Source: Gemmatimonadales bacterium UBA2960 (GTDB lineage Bacteria > Gemmatimonadota > Gemmatimonadetes > Longimicrobiales > Gaopeijiaceae). Taken from it: 18,780 bases of DNA. The position numbers and the translations under genes were made by a program. The notes under the pieces were generated by a model. That model saw only the letters and a list, made by a program, of their open reading frames with translations, was not told where the DNA came from and did not search any database. The DNA is taken from contig DEBI01000093.1 in assembly GCA_002348465.1 (NCBI GenBank), positions 1 to 18,780 on the forward strand, in the 5' to 3' direction. Shown here piece after piece: positions 1 through 7,288 of the stretch (position 1 is the stretch's first letter; every line of letters starts with the position of its first letter).

Positions 1-1548
1 GGTGCTGTCTTCGTGTTTGAATTGGATGAAGGAATCTGGACAGAAGTTGCGCCACTCCGACCGATCATCGCAGCTCCTAATAGTCAATTCGGTGCATCGA
101 TCGCGCACACAGAGGAAGGTCTTCTAATCGGCGCACCCGGTGCGAACGGAGGAGGAGGTGCCCTTTATCGCTTAGGTCAGGATATGACACAAGTTAGCAT
201 TCTAGAGAGCGAGACAGCTGGTGAAGGCGCGGGGCTAGGTGGTTCTGTGGTAGCAGCTCACGGCCTCAGCGCGGTCGGAGCGGTAGGCGTTGACGAGCGT
301 GCTGGTGCTGCCGTGATCTACTCGGAGTGGAGCGAGCAAGCGACCGTTATAAACGACGCACGTGGATTTCCTTCGATCACGGGTGAAGAGATTGAGTGTG
401 CTGAAGGAAGAGCCGATGTGTTTGATTGCGAGAGTGTCAACATCGTCTCCTTCATGCCGATCAACGAAATCGGTGGAGTGCGCGGTACTCGTGTCAACGA
501 CATCTGGGGATGGACAGACCCCGAAAGTGGAATTGAGTACGCGATCGTTGGACGAACCAACGGGACCTCATTCGTTGACCTAAGTGATGCTTCAAGCCCG
601 GTCTATGTAGGAGATCTACCCAAGACCCCCGGCTCGAGAAGTGCCATCTGGAGAGACATGAAAGTGTACAGCGATCATGTATACATCGTAGCTGATGGAG
701 CCGGGGCCCATGGGGTTCAGGTGTTCGACCTACGAGAGCTCCGTAGATTCCAAGGAGACCCGATCACCTTCGAGGAGACTTTTCACTACGACGGTATTCA
801 CAGCTCACATAATATTGTGATCAACGAGGATACCGGGTTCGCGTACACCGTAGGGAACAGCGGTGGTGGCGAGACCTGCGGAGGCGGATTCCACATGCTA
901 AACCTCGAGGACCCGGCACACCCAATTTTCGATGGTTGTTACGCAGATACGAACACAGGCCGACGCCTTACAGGCTATTCACACGATGCCCAGTGCGTGA
1001 TCTACCATGGCCCAGATTCTGAGCATAGCGGAAAAGAGATCTGCTTGGGATCAAACGAAACAGCACTAAGCATCTCAGACATGACGGACAAGAGCGCACC
1101 CAGAACACTGGCTAGCGCGACTTATCCAAATGTTGCGTACGCACACCAAGGATGGCTTACAGAGGATCATCGGTACTTCTACATGAACGACGAAGGAGAC
1201 GAACCGAGTGGACTCGTTGAAGGAACCCGCACACTCGTATGGGATGTCCAAGACCTCGACGACCCAATTCTTGTTTACGAGTACATCGCCGAAACAACGG
1301 CCACGGACCATAACCTCTACATCGTAGGAGACATTATGTATCAGTCGAACTACGACGCCGGTTTTCGAGTCATAGATATCTCACAACCAGAACGTCCTGT
1401 AGAGATCGGATACTTCGACACATCGCCCTACCAAGGCGGAGCTTCCTGGAGCAACTATCCGTTCTTTGAAAGCGGCATGATCGCCGTTACCGGAACTGGT
1501 GACGGGCTCTTCATCCTCAAGGATGTGTCCAGGCGATTGATCAGCTAA
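1..1548 (+). CDS. Secreted FG-GAP / choice-of-anchor B (LVIVD-type) beta-propeller protein, 5' partial
   Basis: The frame is open from base 1, so the start lies upstream of the window and about 515 C-terminal residues are visible. The first ~105 residues hold FG-GAP (integrin-alpha-like) repeats: GAVFVFEL at the very edge, then a repeat with QFGASIA and LLIGAPGANGGGGALY, then a weaker one (GLGGSVVAA ... AGAAVIYSE). From about residue 125 to the end is a choice-of-anchor B family domain. Its hallmarks are SRSAIWRDMKVYSDHVYIV, the SSHNIVINEDTGFAYTVG stretch, YSHDAQCVIYHGP, TDHNLYIVGDIMYQSNY and GFRVIDIS. Several cysteines, and no transmembrane segment in the visible part, suggest an extracytoplasmic, disulfide-stabilised propeller. 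These proteins are usually secreted or surface-bound; ligand and activity are not known. No C-terminal anchor or sorting tail is visible (it ends DVSRRLIS). The stop is only 10 bp from the stop of the convergent lipoprotein gene. Confidence 0.9.
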   Translation, partial: GAVFVFELDEGIWTEVAPLRPIIAAPNSQFGASIAHTEEGLLIGAPGANGGGGALYRLGQDMTQVSILESETAGEGAGLGGSVVAAHGLSAVGAVGVDERAGAAVIYSEWSEQATVINDARGFPSITGEEIECAEGRADVFDCESVNIVSFMPINEIGGVRGTRVNDIWGWTDPESGIEYAIVGRTNGTSFVDLSDASSPVYVGDLPKTPGSRSAIWRDMKVYSDHVYIVADGAGAHGVQVFDLRELRRFQGDPITFEETFHYDGIHSSHNIVINEDTGFAYTVGNSGGGETCGGGFHMLNLEDPAHPIFDGCYADTNTGRRLTGYSHDAQCVIYHGPDSEHSGKEICLGSNETALSISDMTDKSAPRTLASATYPNVAYAHQGWLTEDHRYFYMNDEGDEPSGLVEGTRTLVWDVQDLDDPILVYEYIAETTATDHNLYIVGDIMYQSNYDAGFRVIDISQPERPVEIGYFDTSPYQGGASWSNYPFFESGMIAVTGTGDGLFILKDVSRRLIS

Positions 1549-1558
1549 TTCACGGAGG

Positions 1559-1984
1559 TTAGCCGCAGCGAACACTTGTCTCACTGAAAGATCGCGACCC
1601 TGCCGGATTACGATAGTAAAAGATGAAGTCCCAATAGAAGCCCTCTTCGGCGAGCCGTTGTATTGGTTGAGAATTGATAGACGATCCAGACTCGACCACC
1701 TGAGACCTGAACTCCGTTGACATCACCGCGGAGCTCACGGACTCGCTTCCGAGGACCTCACCGCTAGCCAGACTGCGGAATGTGAAATCGGCCTCTCCAA
1801 AACGACCGAATTGACCATCGTCACCGACCGCAGTAGCTGTGACGACCACATCGCAAATAACCTGAGTACTGGCTTGCGCTACTATCGTATCCACAGACTG
1901 AACAGTTACCTGGAAGTCGACTTCCACGGTGCCACTGCATCCGGCCAAGACAAACGCAAATGCTATGAAGGATGATGGCTTCAT
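1559..1984 (-). CDS. Small lipoprotein of unknown function
   Basis: 141 residues that I do not assign to a family. The N-terminus is a short lipoprotein signal peptide ending in a lipobox (FVLAGC, lipidated Cys16). The mature part of about 125 residues is rich in Val, Thr and Ser with alternating hydrophobic patterning (VEVDFQVTVQSVDTIV, ICDVVVTATAVGDD), which suggests a small Ig-like or other beta-sandwich domain. It holds two further cysteines, Cys44 and the penultimate Cys140, which could form a disulfide after export. The aromatic stretch FYWDFIFYYRNP near the C-terminus may be a core strand. An ATG start with a -10-like TAGAAT (plus-strand 2009-2014) about 25 bp upstream fits a short leader, but no good -35 box is visible. 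It is convergent with the propeller gene and divergent from lhgO. Codon use looks ordinary, and the clean signal peptide argues that it is a real gene. Confidence 0.75.
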   Translation of the reverse strand: MKPSSFIAFAFVLAGCSGTVEVDFQVTVQSVDTIVAQASTQVICDVVVTATAVGDDGQFGRFGEADFTFRSLASGEVLGSESVSSAVMSTEFRSQVVESGSSINSQPIQRLAEEGFYWDFIFYYRNPAGSRSFSETSVRCG

Positions 1985-2104
1985 GTCGTACTCGGGCTCT
2001 CTTGAGACATTCTATCCGGCAAACATGGGACCAACCCAGCATTCTGCAACCGCTGAACATTATCTGTGTACAGTGTTTCGTTCACGCTCCCTGAGTGCAA
2101 TTAA

Positions 2105-3301
2105 ATGACGGACGTTACAATCATCGGTGGAGGCATCGTCGGCCTCTCGACGGCACGCGCACTCCTCCGAGAAGAAAACATCAGTGTGCGAGTGTTAGAG
2201 AAAGAGTCAGGGCTCGCTCAACACCAAAGCACACACAACAGCGGAGTGCTCCACGCTGGCCTACAATACATGCCGGGCTCGTCAAAAGCCCGCTTGGCTC
2301 GAGAAGGCATTCGCGAAATGACCTCCTTCTGCGCAGAGCACAACATCGAACACGAGATTTGCGGTAAACTGGTCGTAGCCAGCAACCGAGCCGAGTTGCC
2401 ACTCCTAGAAGAGATATTCAACAGAGGTGTCGCCAACGGCCTTCAAGGGTTGAGACGACTTTCTGGGGCCGAGGCAAAGGAAATCGAACCCCACGTGAAC
2501 GCCAAGTCGGCGATTCTGGTTCCAGAAGAAGGGATCGCAGATTACGGGCGAGTATGCGCCACGCTCGAAATACTGCTTATAGAGGCGGGAGCAGACATCG
2601 TAACTGGAGCAGAAGTGAGGCTCCTAGAAAGGCGATCCGGTCTATGGAGGATCACCACCACTTCGGGGGTCTTTGAAAGCCGTATGATAGTGAATTGCGC
2701 CGGCCTGCACTCGGACCGGATCGTCACCATGGCCGGAGGTAATCCTGGATGCCGCATCGTTCCATTCCGTGGCGAGTACCACCGGCTTAGCCCAGAGCGC
2801 GAGCACTTAGTTCGACACCTAATCTATCCCCTGCCCGAACCCGGATTCCCCTTTCTCGGTGTGCACTTTACACGTCGCACAGGCGGTGGCATTGATGCAG
2901 GACCAAACGCGGTTCTAGCCTTCGCGCGAGAAGGCTACGACCTAGCAACAATCAACCTTTTGGACTTGAGCAGTGCGCTGACTTTCCAGGGGCTCTGGTA
3001 CTTCGTGGCCAAGTACCCGCATATGGTGGCCCGTGAGCTAGGCCAATCTTTCGATCGCCGGCGTTTCGTAACCGCGCTGCAGCGACTCGTACCAGAAGTA
3101 TCCCACCAAGACCTCGTACCTTCCGGTTCAGGAGTCCGGGCCCAGGCCATGGACGCAAGAGGTGAACTGATTAATGACTTCGTTTGGTTCCAAAGCCCGG
3201 GAGCGGTTCACGTTATTAACGCTCCCTCGCCAGCCGCAACCGCCGCGCTCGTTATCGGAAAAGAGATAGCTACCCAAGTGCAGAACCAACTCGTCAGCTA
3301 A
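2105..3301 (+). CDS. lhgO: L-2-hydroxyglutarate oxidase/dehydrogenase (FAD, DAO family)
   Basis: 398 residues, the normal LhgO length. The N-terminus has the FAD Rossmann fingerprint IIGGGIVGLSTARALL (Gly8-Gly13), with Glu32 at the end of the second strand placed to bind the ribose. The family-specific block THNSGVLHAG (residues 43-52) follows. Near the C-terminus are GSGVRAQAMD, INDFVW and INAPSPAATAALVIG, the substrate/FAD-side motifs of the LhgO/L2HGDH branch rather than of glycerol-3-phosphate dehydrogenase or sarcosine oxidase. Known role of the family: oxidation of L-2-hydroxyglutarate to 2-oxoglutarate with electrons passed to the membrane quinone pool. In E. coli it sits with csiD and gab genes in glutarate/lysine catabolism. 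Here none of those partners is adjacent, so metabolite repair of L-2-hydroxyglutarate is the simplest reading. The ATG start gives the Rossmann strand at residues 4-8; no strong Shine-Dalgarno is visible upstream. Confidence 0.92.
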   Translation: MTDVTIIGGGIVGLSTARALLREENISVRVLEKESGLAQHQSTHNSGVLHAGLQYMPGSSKARLAREGIREMTSFCAEHNIEHEICGKLVVASNRAELPLLEEIFNRGVANGLQGLRRLSGAEAKEIEPHVNAKSAILVPEEGIADYGRVCATLEILLIEAGADIVTGAEVRLLERRSGLWRITTTSGVFESRMIVNCAGLHSDRIVTMAGGNPGCRIVPFRGEYHRLSPEREHLVRHLIYPLPEPGFPFLGVHFTRRTGGGIDAGPNAVLAFAREGYDLATINLLDLSSALTFQGLWYFVAKYPHMVARELGQSFDRRRFVTALQRLVPEVSHQDLVPSGSGVRAQAMDARGELINDFVWFQSPGAVHVINAPSPAATAALVIGKEIATQVQNQLVS

Positions 3302-3371
3302 CTACCACCATAGTATGCGACGTGAACCACACACCCACGTCACTCACAGAAAAACCAATCTTAGATCTGAG

Positions 3372-3752
3372 CTACGGCCTTTTCGCTACCAGCTCTATCT
3401 CTACACAAGCATTCATGGGTAGAGCTGCGACACCAACCGTAGTACGTGCTGGCGGCGGGGCCTCGAAGCGAGTGGCATACGCTTCGTTCATAGCTGAGAA
3501 ATCGTTCATATCCGTGAGGTAAACGTTGACTTTAACTACATCCCCTGGCCCCAGCCCACCATCAGCCAAAATTGCAAAGAGATTATCAAAGCACTGATGC
3601 GTCTGATCCCCCACTCCTCCCTCTCGAAGTCTTCCGGTGTCTGGATCAATTGGTGTCTGACCAGAACAAAAAACATGCGTACCGTCGTCAATTGCATGAG
3701 AGTATGGCCCGATAGCAGAAGCAGTCGGACTAGAAAGAGACACTCTTGCCAT
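3372..3752 (-). CDS. ridA: RidA family reactive imine/enamine deaminase
   Basis: 126 residues, full length for the YjgF/YER057c/UK114 family. RidA hydrolyses reactive 2-aminoacrylate and related enamine/imine intermediates released by PLP enzymes, acting as a cytosolic trimer. Visible family features are IGPYSHAI near the N-terminus, FCSGQTPIDPDTG, the QCFDNLFAIL helix, VVKVNVYLTDMNDF, and PPPARTTVGVAALP with the carboxylate-binding arginine at Arg103 (equivalent to Arg105 of E. coli RidA), followed by VEIELVA with Glu118/Glu120. The catalytic arginine is therefore present, which supports the RidA subfamily over the Rid4-7 groups that lack it. The ATG overlaps the stop of the upstream small membrane protein gene by one base (TGATG), so the two are translationally coupled. 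The gene ends the long minus-strand run and is convergent with lhgO across a 70-bp gap. Confidence 0.93.
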   Translation of the reverse strand: MARVSLSSPTASAIGPYSHAIDDGTHVFCSGQTPIDPDTGRLREGGVGDQTHQCFDNLFAILADGGLGPGDVVKVNVYLTDMNDFSAMNEAYATRFEAPPPARTTVGVAALPMNACVEIELVAKRP

Positions 3753-3943
3753 CAGCGGATAATCGCCATCGGCAGGAGCACTACATACCCTAGCACTAGC
3801 ATCACCGGTGCGGCTGTGATCGAACCCTGTGCCAAAAGCCAGTAGCCCACAGTCAGAACGGCAATCCCTCCCACTCCAAGGGCTGCGTTTACCTTGGTGA
3901 AACGCAAATTGGTAGAGGTGCCTTTTGTTTTATTCCTCGACAT
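3752..3943 (-). CDS. Small two-helix membrane protein, DUF3098-like
   Basis: 63 residues: a short basic N-terminus (RNKTKG...LRFTK), a first hydrophobic helix at about residues 20-38, a short turn and a second helix at about 45-62 (VMLVLGYVVLLPMAII). The pattern of a basic start, two helices and a 'P-V-hydrophobic-LGYVVLLP' second helix resembles DUF3098 proteins. That match is from memory and only tentative. Function is unknown. A good Shine-Dalgarno (AGGA, 7 nt before the ATG, plus-strand 3951-3954) supports the start. The gene begins 31 bp after the stop of the response-regulator gene and overlaps ridA by one base, so it sits inside an operon. This tight packing is the main support for it being real. 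Confidence 0.72.
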   Translation of the reverse strand: MSRNKTKGTSTNLRFTKVNAALGVGGIAVLTVGYWLLAQGSITAAPVMLVLGYVVLLPMAIIR

Positions 3944-3974
3944 ACCAAGATCCTAGATAGGTGTGTTGAAGGGG

Positions 3975-5294
3975 TCAATCTCCTAGGTGGTGATTTAGTT
4001 CTTTGATAGGGATCCCCAAGAGCTCAGCCGCAGACTCTCGGTCGCCGCCGACACGATCAAGGACCCTATGCACATGGAGGCGTATGGCAGCCTTCAGCGT
4101 GACATCTTCACCATCAGTATCATGACTCTCGAGAATCAGGTGGTCAGCTCCTATTACGGTACCTCGTGCAACGATCGCCCCCCGCATAAGGGCATTCTCA
4201 AGCTCTCGAACATTGCCGGGCCAAGGGTGATGTTGAAGTCTCAACAAAGCCTCATCCGAGATCCTTCGGACATCTCTTCCTGTCTCCTCCCGAATCTTGC
4301 CTAAGAGGGCAGTCGCGATCAGCTGAATGTCACCGGGGCGCTCTCGCAGAGGGGGCACATCGATCTCGACCACTTTGAGCCTGAAGTAGAGATCCTCCCT
4401 GAAGCGTCCCTCCTTGATCAAGTTTTCGATGGGACGATGCGTGGCACCGATGACTCGAGCCATTGTAGACCGTGGCTCCTCTCCACCCACTGGATAAAAT
4501 TGACGCTCCTGCAGCACCCTGAGGAGCTTAGTCTGAAAGTCGGGGCTGGTATCTCCAATCTCGTCCAAGAAAATCGTCCCTTTACCCGCAAGCTCGAAGT
4601 AGCCTTTCCTCGATCCTGTAGCACCAGTGAAAGCACCTTTCACGTGACCGAACAATTCTGATTCAAGGAGAGAGTCCGTCAGGGCCGTGCAATTGACCGC
4701 TATGAAAGGTTCACTTGAAACGTCAGAGTTATCGTGGATGCCTCTAGCAATGACCTCCTTGCCTGTGCCAGTCTCTCCACGAATCAGCACGGTGGCACGA
4801 TTCGCTGCGAGCACACCAATCGTCTTGTAGATATCGATCATGCGGGGATCAGCACCAATCAGACGTCCCCTCGGAAGCGCCAGTGCTTCCTCAGCTTCTG
4901 TCGTCGAGCCCAAAAGCTCACGTTCCCTAAAACAGCGGTCAGCCAGTGACTGCAGTGCTTTGGGATCCACAGGTTTAACCAAGAAGTCGAACGCACCGGA
5001 CCTCATCGCCGATACCGCCGTCTCCATGTCATCATGGGCCGTCATAACCACGACCTCTACGCTATCAGTTGAAGTGCGGATCTTGTCTAGGAGTTCCAAC
5101 CCCGTCATCCCGGACATACGCACATCAGTTACGATCATTCCCGGATCAAATGCAGCGACACGAGCCAGTGCTTGTTCCGCACTCTCCGCAGTCTCAACTT
5201 CATATCCAGCATGGATTAGACGAGTCTTTAGGACTTCTAGTCCATCCTTGTCGTCGTCAACGACCATGATCCGAGCATACGTGTGTTTAGTCAT
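3975..5294 (-). CDS. Sigma-54-dependent response regulator, NtrC/AtoC type
   Basis: 439 residues with three domains in order. The receiver (about 8-125) has the acidic pocket Asp13-15, phospho-acceptor Asp57 (MIVTDVRM), Thr85 and Lys107 (VKP). The AAA+ sigma-54 interaction domain (about 145-370) has Walker A GETGTGKE at 173-180, the sigma-54-contacting GAFTGA at 220-225, Walker B TIFLDEIGD at about 240-248, the arginine-bearing GRFREDLYFRL, and the HPWPGNVREL block. The C-terminal Fis-type helix-turn-helix (about 400-439) reads DRVGGDRESAAELLGIP. All catalytic residues are intact, so it should be a competent phosphorylation-controlled activator of sigma-54 promoters. Its start overlaps the stop of the upstream metallopeptidase gene (ATGA), preceded by a purine-rich Shine-Dalgarno (AGGAAAGGAATC). 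No histidine kinase is in the window, so its input signal and regulon are unknown. Confidence 0.94.
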   Translation of the reverse strand: MTKHTYARIMVVDDDKDGLEVLKTRLIHAGYEVETAESAEQALARVAAFDPGMIVTDVRMSGMTGLELLDKIRTSTDSVEVVVMTAHDDMETAVSAMRSGAFDFLVKPVDPKALQSLADRCFRERELLGSTTEAEEALALPRGRLIGADPRMIDIYKTIGVLAANRATVLIRGETGTGKEVIARGIHDNSDVSSEPFIAVNCTALTDSLLESELFGHVKGAFTGATGSRKGYFELAGKGTIFLDEIGDTSPDFQTKLLRVLQERQFYPVGGEEPRSTMARVIGATHRPIENLIKEGRFREDLYFRLKVVEIDVPPLRERPGDIQLIATALLGKIREETGRDVRRISDEALLRLQHHPWPGNVRELENALMRGAIVARGTVIGADHLILESHDTDGEDVTLKAAIRLHVHRVLDRVGGDRESAAELLGIPIKELNHHLGD

Positions 5295-6316
5295 GATTCC
5301 TTTCCTACCTGATCAGAGGAATCGAGATCCCACCACGCCGGCGCATCTGGGATTTCAACGGCTCTCAGCCTAGCCAGTTTCTCGAGATTCTGACTCTGAC
5401 GACCTCGGATCATAAATAGCAGGACTAGCGATAAAAGAAACCAGAAAATGGCCGAGTGACTCAATAGGAAAAGCCATCCATATGTCTCCCGGACGTGTCT
5501 TTTCCAGTCTTCCTCGAACTGTCCAACAGTCACGCCGAACGTTTCACGGAAAGCACTTTCGAACGATCGATCACTTAACCAACGATCCAGAAAAGTCCTA
5601 AGCCCCGATTCGCCACCTGTTTCAAGTACATAAGTGACTGCACTAGCAGCCAGCAAATAAGCCGTCCTCGCTTCTTCACGGTCAACCGGCCAGCGAAGTG
5701 TCAAAGTCTTCATCTCAGGCGCTCGGCCGAGTGCGATCAAGATGCGTAATCTCCATGCACCCCCGACGTCGAAGCCCCCTGAAGCCCACTGGGCATATCC
5801 TTCGTTGAACCACCTCGGGATTCGAAGATCACCCAAGTAGTCGGCAAGACCGAGATGAGCCCACTCGTGGCGTAGAGTAAGTAATCCCTCCCCATCGACG
5901 ACCCGAACTCCTTCCCCAGTAGGCATGACCAAGGTATTCCATGCTGGGATGGCCACTCCTGCACGCCACTCAGGTACAACCCCACCTGTTATTTGGTCGA
6001 AAGCTGCGGATGAGTGTGCAAGCACGACGTGCACACCCTTTGGTGCATGTGCCGGAAGACCTGGGAGTGGCTCGAATGCATCGATCAGTTCACCAACACG
6101 CGCAGCGATCCGCTCATCCGCTTCTATGTGGTGAATCAGCGCTCGCTTCGAAGACGTGACTACATAGGCCTGACCGTCCATAGAGTCAGGCACTGGAGGG
6201 AAAGACACATTCTGTCCCGAAGCAGCGTTAGCGGTGACGATCCCCAAGAACAGGGTCTTCATCAAAGTCAGTATGCCCATCGGATCACCAGGGTGACCGC
6301 GACAGCCGACATTCAC
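5291..6316 (-). CDS. Membrane-anchored zinc metallopeptidase, peptidase MA-like family
   Basis: 341 residues from a GTG start. The zinc signature HEWAH is at 150-154, with a third ligand candidate Glu172 in RWFNEGYAQW, the gluzincin arrangement seen in peptidase MA-like (PF13485) proteins. A hydrophobic N-terminal segment (GILTLMKTLFLGIVTANAASG) looks like a signal peptide, and a transmembrane helix at about 281-303 is followed by a ~38-residue polar tail. Expected topology is a catalytic domain outside the inner membrane with the C-terminus in the cytoplasm. The substrate is unknown. The GTG overlaps the stop of rluD (GTGA). An in-frame ATG at 6280 would place the signal peptide at the very N-terminus and is a serious alternative start; a third ATG lies at 6262. 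The 3' end overlaps the response-regulator start by 4 nt, implying coupled translation. Confidence 0.85.
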   Translation of the reverse strand: MNVGCRGHPGDPMGILTLMKTLFLGIVTANAASGQNVSFPPVPDSMDGQAYVVTSSKRALIHHIEADERIAARVGELIDAFEPLPGLPAHAPKGVHVVLAHSSAAFDQITGGVVPEWRAGVAIPAWNTLVMPTGEGVRVVDGEGLLTLRHEWAHLGLADYLGDLRIPRWFNEGYAQWASGGFDVGGAWRLRILIALGRAPEMKTLTLRWPVDREEARTAYLLAASAVTYVLETGGESGLRTFLDRWLSDRSFESAFRETFGVTVGQFEEDWKRHVRETYGWLFLLSHSAIFWFLLSLVLLFMIRGRQSQNLEKLARLRAVEIPDAPAWWDLDSSDQVGKES

Positions 6317-7263
6317 TCTGACCTAGCCCACTCAGCAATCGTGGCCAGATCCTCAGGAAGTTTTGACCCGAAGCTCATCTCCTCTCCGGTAGTGGGGTGT
6401 TGGAATCTGAGTTCCGCTGCATGGAGAAATTGCCTACCAATTCTTCGTGCGAGTTCATCGACCCACCTTCTGGTTGGTCCACCGAGCCCTCTCTCCCATC
6501 CCACCCCATAGGTAGCATCCCCCACTACCGGATGGCCCACGTGCTCAAGATGCACACGGATCTGATGTGTCCTCCCTGTCTTAAGCGCCACATGGAGGAG
6601 ATCAGCACGAAGCCATCTCTCGCGTACTTCAAATCGCGTCGTGGATTCCTTTCCATCCTCCAATATAGCCATCCGCTTTCTGTCTCTCGGGTCCCGACCT
6701 ATCGAAGCATCTACCACCAGCGGTGAGTCGCTCAGATGGCCCCACGCCAAGGCGAGATAAAAGCGTTTCATTCGTCGGCTTCTGATGGCCTCGGAAAGAG
6801 CTCTGTGGCTCGAATCAGTCTTAGCCACAACAAGGAGACCTGAAGTATCCCGATCAAGACGGTGGACAATTCCTGGGCGCGCTCTCCCCCCCACGCCTTC
6901 GATGTCAGGAAAGTGCCAGAGCAATGCATTAACTAGCGTCCCCGAACGATGTCCCGGTGCTGGGTGGACCACCATACCTGCAGCCTTGTCCACCACTAGA
7001 AGATCCTTGTCCTCGTATACGATCTTAATGGGCAGGTCCTCGGCTACGGTATCTACCGCCTCGGGTTTCGGTACTTCCACCTCGACAATACTTCCCGGTA
7101 ACACTACCTGGGACTTCCTCGCTTTCCGACCGTCTAGAGTGACTCGTCCCTGAGCAAGGAGCTTTTGCACTCGAGCCCGAGACAACTCCAACCGATCCGA
7201 AACAAACCGATCGAGACGCTGCTCTTCTTCTCCCGGCCTCGATCTCAGCGTGTGTCTCTCCAT
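6313..7263 (-). CDS. rluD: 23S rRNA pseudouridine synthase, RluD/RluA family
   Basis: 316 residues, typical of RluD. An S4 RNA-binding domain occupies about residues 14-75 (QRLDRFVSDRLELSRARVQKLL, then GRVTLDG). The catalytic domain contains motif I (VVDKAAGMVVHPAPGH) and the active-site motif HRLDRDTSGLLVVAKT with catalytic Asp139. Later come GRTHQIRVHLEHVGHPVVGD and HAAELRFQHPTTGE. The family isomerises uridines in helix 69 of 23S rRNA (1911, 1915 and 1917 in E. coli). Assignment to RluD rather than RluC or YlyB rests on the S4 domain, the length and the motif context and is probable, not certain. It follows ileS by 25 bp; in many genomes lspA separates these two genes, and it is absent here. 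No alternative upstream start exists in frame before the ileS stop. Confidence 0.9.
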   Translation of the reverse strand: MERHTLRSRPGEEEQRLDRFVSDRLELSRARVQKLLAQGRVTLDGRKARKSQVVLPGSIVEVEVPKPEAVDTVAEDLPIKIVYEDKDLLVVDKAAGMVVHPAPGHRSGTLVNALLWHFPDIEGVGGRARPGIVHRLDRDTSGLLVVAKTDSSHRALSEAIRSRRMKRFYLALAWGHLSDSPLVVDASIGRDPRDRKRMAILEDGKESTTRFEVRERWLRADLLHVALKTGRTHQIRVHLEHVGHPVVGDATYGVGWERGLGGPTRRWVDELARRIGRQFLHAAELRFQHPTTGEEMSFGSKLPEDLATIAEWARSE

Positions 7264-7267
7264 AGCG

Positions 7268-7287
7268 TGACCCGGGTCAGGCTCCTC
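7268..7287 (-). promoter_or_regulatory. rluD ribosome-binding region with 12-bp palindrome between Shine-Dalgarno and ATG
   Basis: Within the 25-bp ileS-rluD gap, the minus strand carries a strong GAGGAG (plus-strand 7282-7287) but 18 nt before the rluD ATG, too far for ordinary initiation. A perfect 12-bp palindrome, TGACCCGGGTCA (7268-7279), lies between them. If it folds as a small hairpin (4-bp stem, CCGG loop), the effective spacing drops to about 6 nt. The arrangement is visible in the sequence; the functional reading is inference. Confidence 0.4.
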
Positions 7288-7288
7288 G

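Noticed and set aside
1985..2104. Strong promoter for lhgO in the 120-bp divergent region
   Set aside because: Only weak -10-like stretches (TACAGT, TATCTG) without a matching -35 were found on the plus strand; not enough to annotate.
3319..3341. Inverted repeat GACGTG ... CACGTC in the lhgO-ridA convergent gap, possible bidirectional terminator
   Set aside because: Only a 6-bp stem with an 11-nt loop and no T-tract on either strand at the right place; within chance for the gap.
4840..5373. 177-residue open frame on the plus strand
   Set aside because: Antisense to the receiver and AAA+ part of the NtrC regulator and to the end of the peptidase gene; Ser/Thr/Arg-rich with no motif, a typical shadow of a real gene.
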